From an uncultured Acidimicrobiales bacterium (GTDB lineage: Bacteria > Actinomycetota > Acidimicrobiia > Acidimicrobiales > SHLQ01), in contig CALJDK010000001.1 of assembly GCA_938023735.1 (NCBI GenBank), positions 1 to 64,000 on the forward strand: 64,000 nt of DNA, read 5' to 3'. The translations under genes were made by a program, and so were the position numbers. Shown here piece by piece: positions 9,236-18,328 of the stretch. The notes beneath the pieces are model-generated. The model did not search any database, was not told where the DNA came from, and saw only the letters and a list, made by a program, of their open reading frames with translations. Each line of letters begins with the position of its first letter. Within the stretch, counting starts at the first letter, position 1.

Positions 9236-10591
9236 ATGGCAAAAACCAGAACCGTCTTTGCGTGCACCGCCTGTGGAGCCCAAGTCCCGAAGTGGGTGGG
9301 TCGTTGCGGTGGGTGCGGCGAGTGGAACAGTCTCGTCGAAGAGATCGCCACCAAAAGCAAAGGCCTGAGTCAGGTTGTCGGCGCCGACACGCCCATGCCG
9401 ATGACCGAGATATCCATCGACGAATGGACGGCGGTACCCACGGGTTCACCCGAGATCGATCGAGTCTTGGGCGGCGGTCTTGTTCCCGGATCGGTCACCC
9501 TCATCGGCGGCGTGCCGGGTGTTGGCAAATCAACGCTGTTGCTGCAACTCACCGCGGCACGATGCCGTGGTGGCTCGCGGTCGCTCTACGTGTCGGCCGA
9601 GGAATCCAAGCAGCAGGTTCGGCTCCGAGCCGAACGACTTGGGCTGCTTCACGAAGAGCTTTGGATGGTTTCGAGCACCTCGCTACCCGAGATCCTCATG
9701 CACCTCGATACCGTCAAGCCCGAGCTCCTCATCGTCGATTCGATTCAAACCATCTTCGACCCCGAGCTCAGTTCGGCACCGGGCTCGGTGGGGCAGGTTC
9801 GTCATTGCGCCCACCGTCTGGTGGTCGAAGCTAAAGCTCGAGGCCTGGCCACCGTTTTGGTCGGTCACGTCACCAAGGAAGGCAACCTCGCCGGCCCGCG
9901 GGTGCTCGAGCATGTGGTCGATACTGTGCTCGAGTTCGAAGGCGACCGCACCCAAGAACTCCGTTTGCTGCGAGCTATCAAGCACCGGTTCGGCTCCACC
10001 AACGAGATCGGGCTGTTCGAGATGAACGATTCGGGCCTGCAAGGTGTGGCCGACCCGAGCGCGCTTTTTCTGGCCGACCGGGCCGCCGGAGCCCCGGGTT
10101 CGGCCGTGGTGGCCACCAGCGATGGGCATCGCCCGCTGTTGGTCGAGGTGCAAGCCTTGGTTGCCGAATCCAACTTGCCGAGCCCTCGGCGATCGGCCCA
10201 GGGAATCGATTCGGGACGCCTTGCCGTGGTGCTCGCGGTTCTCGAACGCCACGGTGAGCGGAGCTTTGCCAAACGCGACACCTACACCCTGGCGGTGGGC
10301 GGAGCGAAGGTCGTCGAACCGGGCGCCGACTTGGGAATCGCCTTTGCCGTCGAGTCGGCCTTGCGCAATGTTGCGGTTGCCGACGACCTGGTGGTGTGTG
10401 GCGAGGTTGGGCTTGCCGGTGAGGTTCGTCGAGTTGCCCACCTCGACCGCCGACTCGCCGAAGCGGCTCGTCACGGCTTTAAGCGAGCGCTTGTGCCGCC
10501 CGGGTACCCCACAAATTCTGTCGACGGCATGCGCGTGCGATGTGTTTCAACCCTCAACGATGCGCTCATCAGTCCGGGCGTCTTTACCTGA
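9236..10591 (+). CDS. radA: DNA repair protein RadA
   Basis: Zn finger CTACGAQVPKWVGRCGGCGEWN; Walker A GGVPGVGKSTLLLQ; RadA KNRFGSTNEIG-like KHRFGSTNEIGLFEM. Confidence 0.97.
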   Translation: MAKTRTVFACTACGAQVPKWVGRCGGCGEWNSLVEEIATKSKGLSQVVGADTPMPMTEISIDEWTAVPTGSPEIDRVLGGGLVPGSVTLIGGVPGVGKSTLLLQLTAARCRGGSRSLYVSAEESKQQVRLRAERLGLLHEELWMVSSTSLPEILMHLDTVKPELLIVDSIQTIFDPELSSAPGSVGQVRHCAHRLVVEAKARGLATVLVGHVTKEGNLAGPRVLEHVVDTVLEFEGDRTQELRLLRAIKHRFGSTNEIGLFEMNDSGLQGVADPSALFLADRAAGAPGSAVVATSDGHRPLLVEVQALVAESNLPSPRRSAQGIDSGRLAVVLAVLERHGERSFAKRDTYTLAVGGAKVVEPGADLGIAFAVESALRNVAVADDLVVCGEVGLAGEVRRVAHLDRRLAEAARHGFKRALVPPGYPTNSVDGMRVRCVSTLNDALISPGVFT

Positions 10592-10717
10592 ATCGCCGTC
10601 TTTACCTGAATCTCTTTCTCGAAGAGACTTGAAAAGTAATGAAATGCTCGGAAAGTGTTATGGAATGGGCTGCACGACCTATTTCGTCGATACGGGCAAC
10701 TGATCGATACAACAGTC

Positions 10718-11161
10718 ATGGCTATTCAAGCAAACGAACTCCGGCGGGACGGGTGGCTTGCTGCACTGGCAGCTGTTGCGCTTCTTGCAACCACGTTTCT
10801 TCCCTTTCTTGATCTTGGCAACGGCGCCGACGTCACCAGCTTTGGTGCCGTAGAGAATGCCAACGAGATCGGACTTCTCAGCGAATTCGGGAGCTCGAAG
10901 GCGGCCGTTATTTGGTACGGCATTCCGGTGCTCACCTGTGTGGTCGTCGGACTCCAGATGATTGGCCGCTGGGCAATCGCCGGGCTTGTTGCCATGTTAC
11001 TTGGCGTGCTTGCAGTGGTTGGATCGGTACTTGCCTATCGCACCAACCTCGAGCCGCTTCCCGGCTGGTTTCTCACCATCGGCCTCGGTGCACTGGTGAT
11101 CTACCTGGGAGCCCGCGTCGACCTGTTCCGCAAAGACGTGAACTTCATTCAGCCCTGGTAG
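10718..11161 (+). CDS. Hypothetical membrane protein (~4 TM)
   Basis: MAIQANELRRDGWLAALAAVALLATTFLPFLDLG... with several hydrophobic segments. Confidence 0.65.
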   Translation: MAIQANELRRDGWLAALAAVALLATTFLPFLDLGNGADVTSFGAVENANEIGLLSEFGSSKAAVIWYGIPVLTCVVVGLQMIGRWAIAGLVAMLLGVLAVVGSVLAYRTNLEPLPGWFLTIGLGALVIYLGARVDLFRKDVNFIQPW

Positions 11162-11240
11162 ATACGTTTGGGTGAAGAAATCTCGGGGATTCCCAGGATT
11201 CGTGTCACCCAAACCGGGTTGGCCAGCGTCATAGTGATCG

Positions 11241-11699
11241 ATGGATCTCTCTGACGCAGAGCTGTACGAGAAACACGCTGACGAACTCATTCGGTTCGCG
11301 ACGGGTCTCGTTGGGCCGCACGACTCCCAAGATGTGGTGTCGTCTGCGGTGCTTTCGTCGCTGAGTACGCCGTCCTGGCCGAGCGTTGCCAACAAACGTG
11401 CCTACCTCTACCGCGCGGTGTTCAACACCGCGAAGTCTCACGGACGAAGCGCGATGCGTCGTCAGAAACGCGAGCACGCGGTTGCGGTGAGCGGTGTCTT
11501 GGCGCCTCCCGATCTTCGTCCCGATGTGCTCGAGGCGGTCGGAAAGCTCAGTGTCCAGCAACGAGCGACGGTGTTCCTGACCTACTGGAACGATATGTCG
11601 ATCGCCCAAGTCGCTGATCTCCTCGATATTGGCGAGGGATCGGTAAAACGCCACTTGGCTCGAGCACGCGCAAACCTCAGGAAGTCTCTCCATGAGTAA
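11241..11699 (+). CDS. ECF-like RNA polymerase sigma factor
   Basis: Region 2-like N-terminus; region 4 LSVQQRATVFLTYWNDMSIAQVADLLDIGEGSVKRHLARARANLRKSL. Confidence 0.88.
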   Translation: MDLSDAELYEKHADELIRFATGLVGPHDSQDVVSSAVLSSLSTPSWPSVANKRAYLYRAVFNTAKSHGRSAMRRQKREHAVAVSGVLAPPDLRPDVLEAVGKLSVQQRATVFLTYWNDMSIAQVADLLDIGEGSVKRHLARARANLRKSLHE

Positions 11700-13572
11700 C
11701 CCCACCCCCCAAGACGCCCGTATCCGAGCCTTGATGGTCGAGCTCGCAGAGTCAGCACCTCTCGCGCCCACCGCTGAAGAACTCGGACTGAGTACCCAGC
11801 CGGTCACGCTCGACGACACTCAGACCCTCCCCAGCTACACCGAAGTGTCGTCGATGGTCGTGAAGGAGCCCAAGCGCCGCCGACTCTTTGGTGGATTGGC
11901 CGCTGCGGCAACGATGTTGCTCGGCGGATCGGTTGCCTACAACGTTGCAAACAACGACGGCCCGGGCCGACCTGAAGCAGCAGTCGAACAGCTTCTCGAC
12001 GCCATGGCTGACGAAGACGCGCTCGGAATTCTCGATTCGATCGACCCGGACGAACGCACCGTCCTTGCTCCCGAAGTTGCCTCGATGGTCGCCGAACTCG
12101 AGCGGGTCGAGGTTCTCGGTGGCGTCGACACTGGCGATGTTTCCGGCTTCGACTTTGCCCACGAAGATGTTGAACTCATCGCCCGTCAGCTCACCGCCGA
12201 TCTGTGGGCCGTTCGTATGGTCGATGGCCGTTTCTCATCCTCGACCGATCCACGGGCTCTCCCGCTCGGCGCCTCTGCGCAGACGGGCCAGGAGGATGGC
12301 TTTGCCACCGATCTTGATGAGTGGATTGCGTCGTGGCCCGAGCTGTTCGCCGAGGAAGACTTCGAGATTCTGGTGACCGATGGGGACGAGGGATGGCGGG
12401 TCAATGTGCTCCACACGTTCCTCGAGGCGGTCCGCAAGGCTGAGGGTTGGCCCACGCCCGACTACTCCACGGTGATTGATCCAACCGGCGCCGAATCGCC
12501 CGAGGCCGCGGTGCGGCAATGGATGACTGCGCAGGGAGCATGGGACGTATCGGCCATCATCAACCTGGTCGATCCGGTAGAGGTGCCGGCCGTTCACCTC
12601 TACGAATCGCAGCTTGCCGAGGTGTTCAATTCGATCGTCGACGACTTCCCATCGACGAACTTGTACACGTTCGACGATCCGCGTCTCGACGAGGATGGTG
12701 GTCGACTGACCGCAGTTATCGAGACGTTCAGCATCGAACGGGTTCCCACCGAATCGGCCTTCGGCAACCAGCCGTCGTTCAACTTCGATGGAAACTGCCG
12801 ACGAAACGACGTTGGTTTAGCGGTAGCCGCTTCTTCCGATAGCTGCGTTGACGGCGACGATCGGGCGATGGCAAGTGTCGCCGCAGCGACGCCGATCGAG
12901 ATCCGGCTGGTCGAACGAGATGGACGCTGGTTTGTGAGCCCGATGGGTACGGTCATCGACCACGCGTTCGACGCCCTGCGAGTTCGCGAGGCCCAAGACA
13001 TGAATGTCGAGGCGGTATTTGCGACCTTGTTTGAGCTTCCGGTGTTTCCAATTTGGTCACCGGGTATGGCCGACGGGTTTCTTACCTTCGACGAGGCCCA
13101 GTTTGAAGCGGTGAGCGAAGGGGTGAACGAGTGCGCACAGCCGCCGCTGCAAGAACTTCCGACCGAATCCGAGGCCGCCGCTCGAGCCGAAGCGCTGGCC
13201 ACGTGTCTTGTTGAAGCCGGGATTGCCCTCGACGGCGGGCTTTCTGGTCCGGACAACTTTGCCAGCGATCAGGTCGCGGCGACCGCATGCGCATATCTGT
13301 GGTCACCCGACTTGGGAGTAGAGCTCACCCTCGAGGAGACCAATGCGCTCCTCCCGGACTACCGCGACTGCACCAGAAGAAACGGGTCGTTTGGCAGTCA
13401 AGAGTTCATGCTGATCGCCGACTACTGCGGACGAGTTATTGACTCACAGCTCGACGATCCCAGTGACGGTGCCATTGTCGACGATGCCTTCGCCGAAGCA
13501 TTCAATGACTGCTTCAGCCAATTCGACATTCCCTCGCCCGTTGAGGTTGAGGTGGTCGATGAGGAAGAGTAG
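11692..13572 (+). CDS. Large single-TM protein translationally coupled to the sigma factor (candidate anti-sigma factor/sensor)
   Basis: 8-bp overlap with sigma gene; short cytoplasmic N-terminus, KEPKRRRLFGGLAAAATMLLGGSVAY TM, ~530-aa external region. Confidence 0.75.
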   Translation: MSNPTPQDARIRALMVELAESAPLAPTAEELGLSTQPVTLDDTQTLPSYTEVSSMVVKEPKRRRLFGGLAAAATMLLGGSVAYNVANNDGPGRPEAAVEQLLDAMADEDALGILDSIDPDERTVLAPEVASMVAELERVEVLGGVDTGDVSGFDFAHEDVELIARQLTADLWAVRMVDGRFSSSTDPRALPLGASAQTGQEDGFATDLDEWIASWPELFAEEDFEILVTDGDEGWRVNVLHTFLEAVRKAEGWPTPDYSTVIDPTGAESPEAAVRQWMTAQGAWDVSAIINLVDPVEVPAVHLYESQLAEVFNSIVDDFPSTNLYTFDDPRLDEDGGRLTAVIETFSIERVPTESAFGNQPSFNFDGNCRRNDVGLAVAASSDSCVDGDDRAMASVAAATPIEIRLVERDGRWFVSPMGTVIDHAFDALRVREAQDMNVEAVFATLFELPVFPIWSPGMADGFLTFDEAQFEAVSEGVNECAQPPLQELPTESEAAARAEALATCLVEAGIALDGGLSGPDNFASDQVAATACAYLWSPDLGVELTLEETNALLPDYRDCTRRNGSFGSQEFMLIADYCGRVIDSQLDDPSDGAIVDDAFAEAFNDCFSQFDIPSPVEVEVVDEEE

Positions 13573-13578
13573 CGAGCG

Positions 13579-14238
13579 CTACCTGGCGCGGATGGTGAGC
13601 TGCTTGCGGTTGGTGATGACGTAGCGGCGATCGACCTGTTCGATCCATCCGAGCTTGACGAACGAGGCGATGGCCTTGTTCACCCGCTCTCGTGACGCTC
13701 CGACCATTCCGGCCAGCTCTTCTTGGGTGACTGGCAGCGTGAACTCGTCGGCCTCGCCTGCCAACTCGAGCAGCCGCTTTGCGGTTCGGCCGGTCACGTC
13801 GAGGAACACCGAGTCGGCAAGTGCTTCGTCCATGTTGCGTAGCCGGCCGGCAAGCATGGCCACAACACGCCACAGAAGTGTGGGGTTTTCTTCGTACAGT
13901 GCCCGCACGGGTTCGTAGGGGATTGCGATGATGTTCGAGCGTTCGAGCGCCCGTGCCTCGGCGGATCGACCGATGCCGTCGAAGAGTCCCATCTCGCCGA
14001 ACAGGTCGCCCTGTTCCATGAGCGCAACCACCGATTCGCGGCCATCGATCGAGCGATTTGCAATGGCAACCCGACCATCGGTCATCACGTAGAGCGCATC
14101 GGGTTCTTCGTTCTCTTCAAAGATCACGTCGCCCCGACGCAGGGAGCGGTCGGTGGCGGCTGCGATGATAGGAGCGAGCAGCTCCGGATCGAGGTTCGAG
14201 AACAATGAGGTTTCGGAAAGCAATGCTGTATCAACCAT
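13579..14238 (-). CDS. Crp/Fnr family transcriptional regulator
   Basis: cNMP-binding domain LRRGDVIFEENEEPDALYVMTDGRVAIANRS...LFGEMGLFDG; HTH LPVTQEELAGMVGASRERVNKAIASF. Confidence 0.93.
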   Translation of the reverse strand: MVDTALLSETSLFSNLDPELLAPIIAAATDRSLRRGDVIFEENEEPDALYVMTDGRVAIANRSIDGRESVVALMEQGDLFGEMGLFDGIGRSAEARALERSNIIAIPYEPVRALYEENPTLLWRVVAMLAGRLRNMDEALADSVFLDVTGRTAKRLLELAGEADEFTLPVTQEELAGMVGASRERVNKAIASFVKLGWIEQVDRRYVITNRKQLTIRAR

Positions 14239-14301
14239 GGCACCTCATATCGTAGGTGACATGTGTAACAGGCGCTCCCTTGGGGCGAAGAGGTTTCTTT
14301 T

Positions 14302-14973
14302 ATGATCTGGACCGTGGTGGTCGCTGCGGGGTCGGGAACGCGATTCGGTGGCCCAAAACATCTGGCCGACCTGGCTGGTGTTCGGGTGCTCGACCGCTCG
14401 ATTTCTACCGCATTGCGGGCGTCGGACGGGGTCGTTGTGGTGGTGGCTGCCGACCAGGTAGACGACATCTCGGCCACCGTCGACGCAGCTGCCGGTGGTT
14501 CGGTGACGGTGGTTGCCGGAGGCGATTCGCGTTCGCAGTCGGTACGGCTGGGAATCGCGGCGGTGCCCGAAGACGCCGACGTGATCCTGGTGCATGACGG
14601 GGCGCGTCCACTCGCTGACCTGGCACTTTTCGAGCGGGTCATTACCGCGGTTGCAGCGGGTGCCGATGCTGCGGTTCCGGCTGTCCCGGTCACCGACACC
14701 ATCCGCCGAATCGGCGGGGGAGTGGTCGACAGGAGCACCCTGGTCGGTGTCCAAACGCCGCAGGCCTTTCGGGCCGCTTCACTCCGCTCGGCGCATGAGT
14801 CAGGCGACGATGCAACCGATGACGCCAGCCTCGTCGAGGCACAAGGCGGTTCGGTGATGCTGGTCGACGGCGATCGACACAACCTCAAAATTACCAACCC
14901 GGAAGATCTGGCAATCGCCCATACGCTGATCACCATGCACACCGACCTTGCTGCCCCCGAACCAACCACATGA
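14302..14973 (+). CDS. ispD: 2-C-methyl-D-erythritol 4-phosphate cytidylyltransferase
   Basis: MIWTVVVAAGSGTRFGGPKHLADLAG; VILVHDGARPLAD; VQTPQAFR. Confidence 0.95.
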   Translation: MIWTVVVAAGSGTRFGGPKHLADLAGVRVLDRSISTALRASDGVVVVVAADQVDDISATVDAAAGGSVTVVAGGDSRSQSVRLGIAAVPEDADVILVHDGARPLADLALFERVITAVAAGADAAVPAVPVTDTIRRIGGGVVDRSTLVGVQTPQAFRAASLRSAHESGDDATDDASLVEAQGGSVMLVDGDRHNLKITNPEDLAIAHTLITMHTDLAAPEPTT

Positions 14974-15461
14974 CGGGTCGAATCCGCGTTGGTCAAGGGT
15001 TCGACATCCACCCGTTCAGCGATGACCCCGAACGGGTGCTCATGCTCGGTGGGGTCGCGTTCGAAGGCGAGCGAGCGCTACATGGCCACAGCGATGCCGA
15101 TGTAATTGCTCACGCCGTAACCGACGCGCTGCTTGGTGCTGCGGGGCTTGGCGACATCGGTAGCCACTTCCCCGACACCGATCCCGCGCTCGCCGGTGCC
15201 GACAGCATCGAGCTACTCACGGCGGCGATGAGAGATATTCGTGAAGCCGGATGGACCGTCTGCAACGTTGATTGCTCGGTGGTGCTCGAGGCGCCGAAGT
15301 TGGCGCCCAAGCGCGATGCCATGCAACGTCGTCTTACCGACGCCGTTGGGGCGCCGGTAACCGTCAAAGGCAAGCGGGCCGAAGGACTTGGCTCGCTCGG
15401 ACGGTCTGAAGGCATCGCCTGCTGGGCGGTAGCACTTCTCGAAGGTGCCGAAAGCGAGTAG
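14970..15461 (+). CDS. ispF: 2-C-methyl-D-erythritol 2,4-cyclodiphosphate synthase
   Basis: RVGQGFDIHPFSDDPERVLMLGGVAFEGERALHGHSDADVIAHAVTDALLGAAGLGDIGSHFPDTDP. Confidence 0.97.
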   Translation: MTGRIRVGQGFDIHPFSDDPERVLMLGGVAFEGERALHGHSDADVIAHAVTDALLGAAGLGDIGSHFPDTDPALAGADSIELLTAAMRDIREAGWTVCNVDCSVVLEAPKLAPKRDAMQRRLTDAVGAPVTVKGKRAEGLGSLGRSEGIACWAVALLEGAESE

Positions 15462-15465
15462 CAAC

Positions 15466-16359
15466 ATGAGTGGTCGACGCTCGGGTCAGGGTGGCCCGAA
15501 TCGAAATCGACGCGGCGGAAAGCCAGGTGGCCGTGGTCGTCCGGGCACTGGTCGGCAGCGAGAACGCGGATCCACGCCAACCCGTCCCACCTCGAGCGAT
15601 AGCCCCAAGGGCGAACGGAAAGGGCTTGGCGGCGATCATGTCGAGGGCCGGCACGCCGTTCGCGAACTTCTGCTCGCCGGAACGCGCCCGGTTCGCGAAA
15701 TCTTGATGTCGGCCGGCATGGACGCCGCACCCATTCTCGAAGACATCGTGGGCCTCGCCGATGAAACCCGAACGCCGATTCGCGAGATTGGCCGAAGCAA
15801 GTTCGACACGATGGCTCGCACCGAAAGTTCGCAGGGCGTTATGGCCAACGCCGCGCCAGTGCCGAGCATCGGACTCAACGAACTCATCCGGCCCCATAAC
15901 GGCAAGCCGCCGTTCTTGCTTGCGCTCGACGGTGTGACCGACCCCGGCAACGTGGGTGCCATTTTGCGGACCGCCGAGTGTGCGGGTGTGACCGGCGTGA
16001 TCTTCCCCAAACATCGGGCGGCGCACCTCACGCCGACGGTTACCAAGAACGCACAGGGCGCTATCGAACATCTTCGGATGACGGTGGTTGGCGGTTTGCC
16101 CGCGGCCATCGCCAAGATCATGGAGGCCGGGATTTGGACGGTCGGACTCGACGGCGGCGCCGACCAAAGCCTGTTCGATCTCAATCTTGCCGGTGAGCCA
16201 ACGTGCCTGGTGCTTGGTTCCGAAGGCACTGGCCTCTCGAGGCTGGTGCGCGACCGCGTCGATGTGGTCGCCGCGCTTCCGTTGCAGGGTGTGCTGGGCT
16301 CGCTCAATGTCGGCGCAGCCGGAGCGGTAGCGATGTACGAAGTTAGTCGCCACCGGTAG
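15466..16359 (+). CDS. rlmB: TrmH/SpoU family 23S rRNA (guanosine-2'-O-)-methyltransferase RlmB-like, with RG-rich N-terminal extension
   Basis: LALDGVTDPGNVGAILRTAECAGVTGVIFPKHR; CLVLGSEGTGLSRLVRDRVD; SLNVGAAGAVAMYEV. Confidence 0.93.
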   Translation: MSGRRSGQGGPNRNRRGGKPGGRGRPGTGRQRERGSTPTRPTSSDSPKGERKGLGGDHVEGRHAVRELLLAGTRPVREILMSAGMDAAPILEDIVGLADETRTPIREIGRSKFDTMARTESSQGVMANAAPVPSIGLNELIRPHNGKPPFLLALDGVTDPGNVGAILRTAECAGVTGVIFPKHRAAHLTPTVTKNAQGAIEHLRMTVVGGLPAAIAKIMEAGIWTVGLDGGADQSLFDLNLAGEPTCLVLGSEGTGLSRLVRDRVDVVAALPLQGVLGSLNVGAAGAVAMYEVSRHR

Positions 16360-16382
16360 ACCCGCTCTTCTAGGCTGTAACC

Positions 16383-17123
16383 ATGGGAAACTTTGGCACC
16401 TACATCAGCGAACCCGAGGGCGCCTCGGTCGAGGAACTCCGCCAATGGCGCCGCGAACGTTGTGCGCTTGGCTACCGGGTAATGGCCAGCAGTCGCTGGG
16501 GCGAGCTTGGCGACGGGCACATCACCGCCCGCGATCCCGAACAACTCGACCACTTCTGGCTGCTTCGCTACGACGTGCCCTTCGGCGAGGCTAGCGCCGA
16601 CGACATGGTGATGGTGGGCCCCGATGGCAAAGCAACCGACCCCAACATCACCATCAACAACGCTGCGTACTTCATCCATAGCCCGGTGCTGGCGGCCCGA
16701 CCCGATGTGGTCTCGGCCGTGCACACCCACACGCCCTATGGCACGCCATGGTCGGCGTTCGTGAAGCCGTTTCGAATGGTGAGTCAGGAGTCGACGGCCT
16801 TCTACGGTTCCCAAGCGGTGTGGGACAACGAGATGGTCGATGTGCTCGACATGGTGAGTGGCAAAGATCTGGCTGCGAACCTGGGCGACAACAAATTGCT
16901 GATCATGCGCAACCACGGCAACCTCACCGTGGGGGCATCGGTTGACGAAGCGGTTGGCTGGTTCATCTTCGCCGAACGGGCCGCCGAGGTGAACGTGAAG
17001 GCGCACCAGGGTGGCAAAGCGATCAGCGACGAAGCCGCAGCAGTGGCTGCCGAGTCGATGGCCGGCGAGGGCAGCGCGCGCCAGGTATTTGTCTGGACCG
17101 CCCGAAGCCGAGGCTTGCTGTAG
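16383..17123 (+). CDS. Class II aldolase/adducin family protein
   Basis: SSRWGELGDGHITARDP; AVHTHTPYGTPWSAF; MRNHGNLTVGASVDEAVGWFIFAERAAEV. Confidence 0.9.
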   Translation: MGNFGTYISEPEGASVEELRQWRRERCALGYRVMASSRWGELGDGHITARDPEQLDHFWLLRYDVPFGEASADDMVMVGPDGKATDPNITINNAAYFIHSPVLAARPDVVSAVHTHTPYGTPWSAFVKPFRMVSQESTAFYGSQAVWDNEMVDVLDMVSGKDLAANLGDNKLLIMRNHGNLTVGASVDEAVGWFIFAERAAEVNVKAHQGGKAISDEAAAVAAESMAGEGSARQVFVWTARSRGLL

Positions 17124-17198
17124 CTCAAACTCTTCGGCGTGAGCGTGGGCAAAACCCTCGTTCGAACCGGGCTGTGGTCCGCTAGAATTTGAGACCTT

Positions 17199-17271
17199 GC
17201 CCGAGTAGCTCAGTTGGCAGAGCAGCTGTCTTGTAAACAGCAGGTCAGGAGTTCAATTCTCCTCTCGGGCT
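17199..17271 (+). tRNA. tRNA-Thr (anticodon TGT)
   Basis: Full cloverleaf: acceptor GCCCGAG/CTCGGGC, D stem GCTC/GAGC, anticodon arm GCTGT-CTTGTAA-ACAGC, T arm AGGAG-TTCAATT-CTCCT; CCA not encoded. Confidence 0.97.
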
Positions 17272-17368
17272 CAACGAATTCCTCGGTGCACCGGTTCCGG
17301 TGCCCGAGTGATGTACTTTTGCGTAACGAATGACGTTGGCTACTTAGAAGGCGAGAGGCCCGAAGCAC

Positions 17369-17629
17369 ATGCCATTGACAGAGCGAGAGCGTGCGATCCT
17401 TGATTTCGAGCGCTCCTGGTGGACCGAACCCGGTTCGAAAGAAACCGCAATTACCGAGCAGTTCGAACTGTCGACCACCCGCTACTACCAGCTTCTCAAC
17501 GAGCTTCTCGACAACGAAGAGGCCGCCGAGTTTGATCCCCTTGTTGTTCGTCGACTTCGTCGGCTGCGCGATCGCCGCCGCCGTTCCCGCATTGAGACCC
17601 CACTCGTACAGGAGCCACCCGCACAATGA
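17369..17629 (+). CDS. DUF3263 domain-containing protein (small HTH-like)
   Basis: MPLTERERAILDFERSWWTEPGSKETAITEQFELSTTRYYQLLNELLDNEEA matches the actinobacterial DUF3263 family. Confidence 0.85.
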   Translation: MPLTERERAILDFERSWWTEPGSKETAITEQFELSTTRYYQLLNELLDNEEAAEFDPLVVRRLRRLRDRRRRSRIETPLVQEPPAQ

Positions 17630-18288
17630 CAGGTTTAGGTCGTCACGCCGCCACTGATGGTTCGTTCGGAAAGTCCGCCGGTTCTGCCCTCTTTCGGGGA
17701 GCAGGACTTGTTGGTCTAGCCGTGATCCTCGGGCTCATCATGTTGTATTGGGGTACCCGCGACGATGGCGCCCTCAATGTATCCACGCCCGCCGACTCGG
17801 GTGAAGTGAGCGACGATGGCGCAGGTGGCGAAGGCACTGACGAAGAAGGAACTGGTGGCGAGGGCACTGGCGGCGAAGGCGAGGAGACCGGTATCGACGA
17901 CCCGCCGGTCACCGTCACCGAGGCTCCCGCAACAACCGAAGCCCCTGAAGGCGACGACAACGGACTACAACCACCATCTGAGGTGCTCGTTGTCGCCGCA
18001 AACGCCGTGGGTACTCCGGGCCTTGCTGGCGGTCTCCGAGACGACCTGACGGTCATGAACTACAAAGTCGACGTGGCGAACGCGCCCAACTCCTCGGTGT
18101 CGAAGGTGTACTTCAAACAGGGTTTCCGAGCCAACGCTCGCGAGATTGTCGACAACCTGGGCAAAGACCCAAGCATCATTCAGCGTTTGCCGAACGATGG
18201 CAGCGTCACGTTGAAGAACGACGACGATGGTGCCCGTATGGCGGCAGCCAACATCATCATCATCATCGGGTCTGACGACATCTTCTAA
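17626..18288 (+). CDS. LytR_C domain-containing membrane protein
   Basis: N-terminal TM, G/E/T-rich linker, then EVLVVAANAVGTPGLAGGLRDDLTVMNYKVDVANAPNSSVSKVYFKQGFRANA. Confidence 0.82.
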   Translation: MTGLGRHAATDGSFGKSAGSALFRGAGLVGLAVILGLIMLYWGTRDDGALNVSTPADSGEVSDDGAGGEGTDEEGTGGEGTGGEGEETGIDDPPVTVTEAPATTEAPEGDDNGLQPPSEVLVVAANAVGTPGLAGGLRDDLTVMNYKVDVANAPNSSVSKVYFKQGFRANAREIVDNLGKDPSIIQRLPNDGSVTLKNDDDGARMAAANIIIIIGSDDIF

Positions 18289-18328
18289 GCGTTAACGCTT
18301 CGAAGAGTCGACGAGAAAAATTGGCGCC

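Noticed and set aside
8536-9834. 432-aa Arg-rich plus ORF over the phosphatase/radA genes
   Set aside because: Arg-rich composition typical of an out-of-frame GC-rich shadow; both real genes are recognisable
15364-17006. Long minus ORFs (329 and 456 aa) over ispF/rlmB/aldolase
   Set aside because: Antisense to three confidently identified genes
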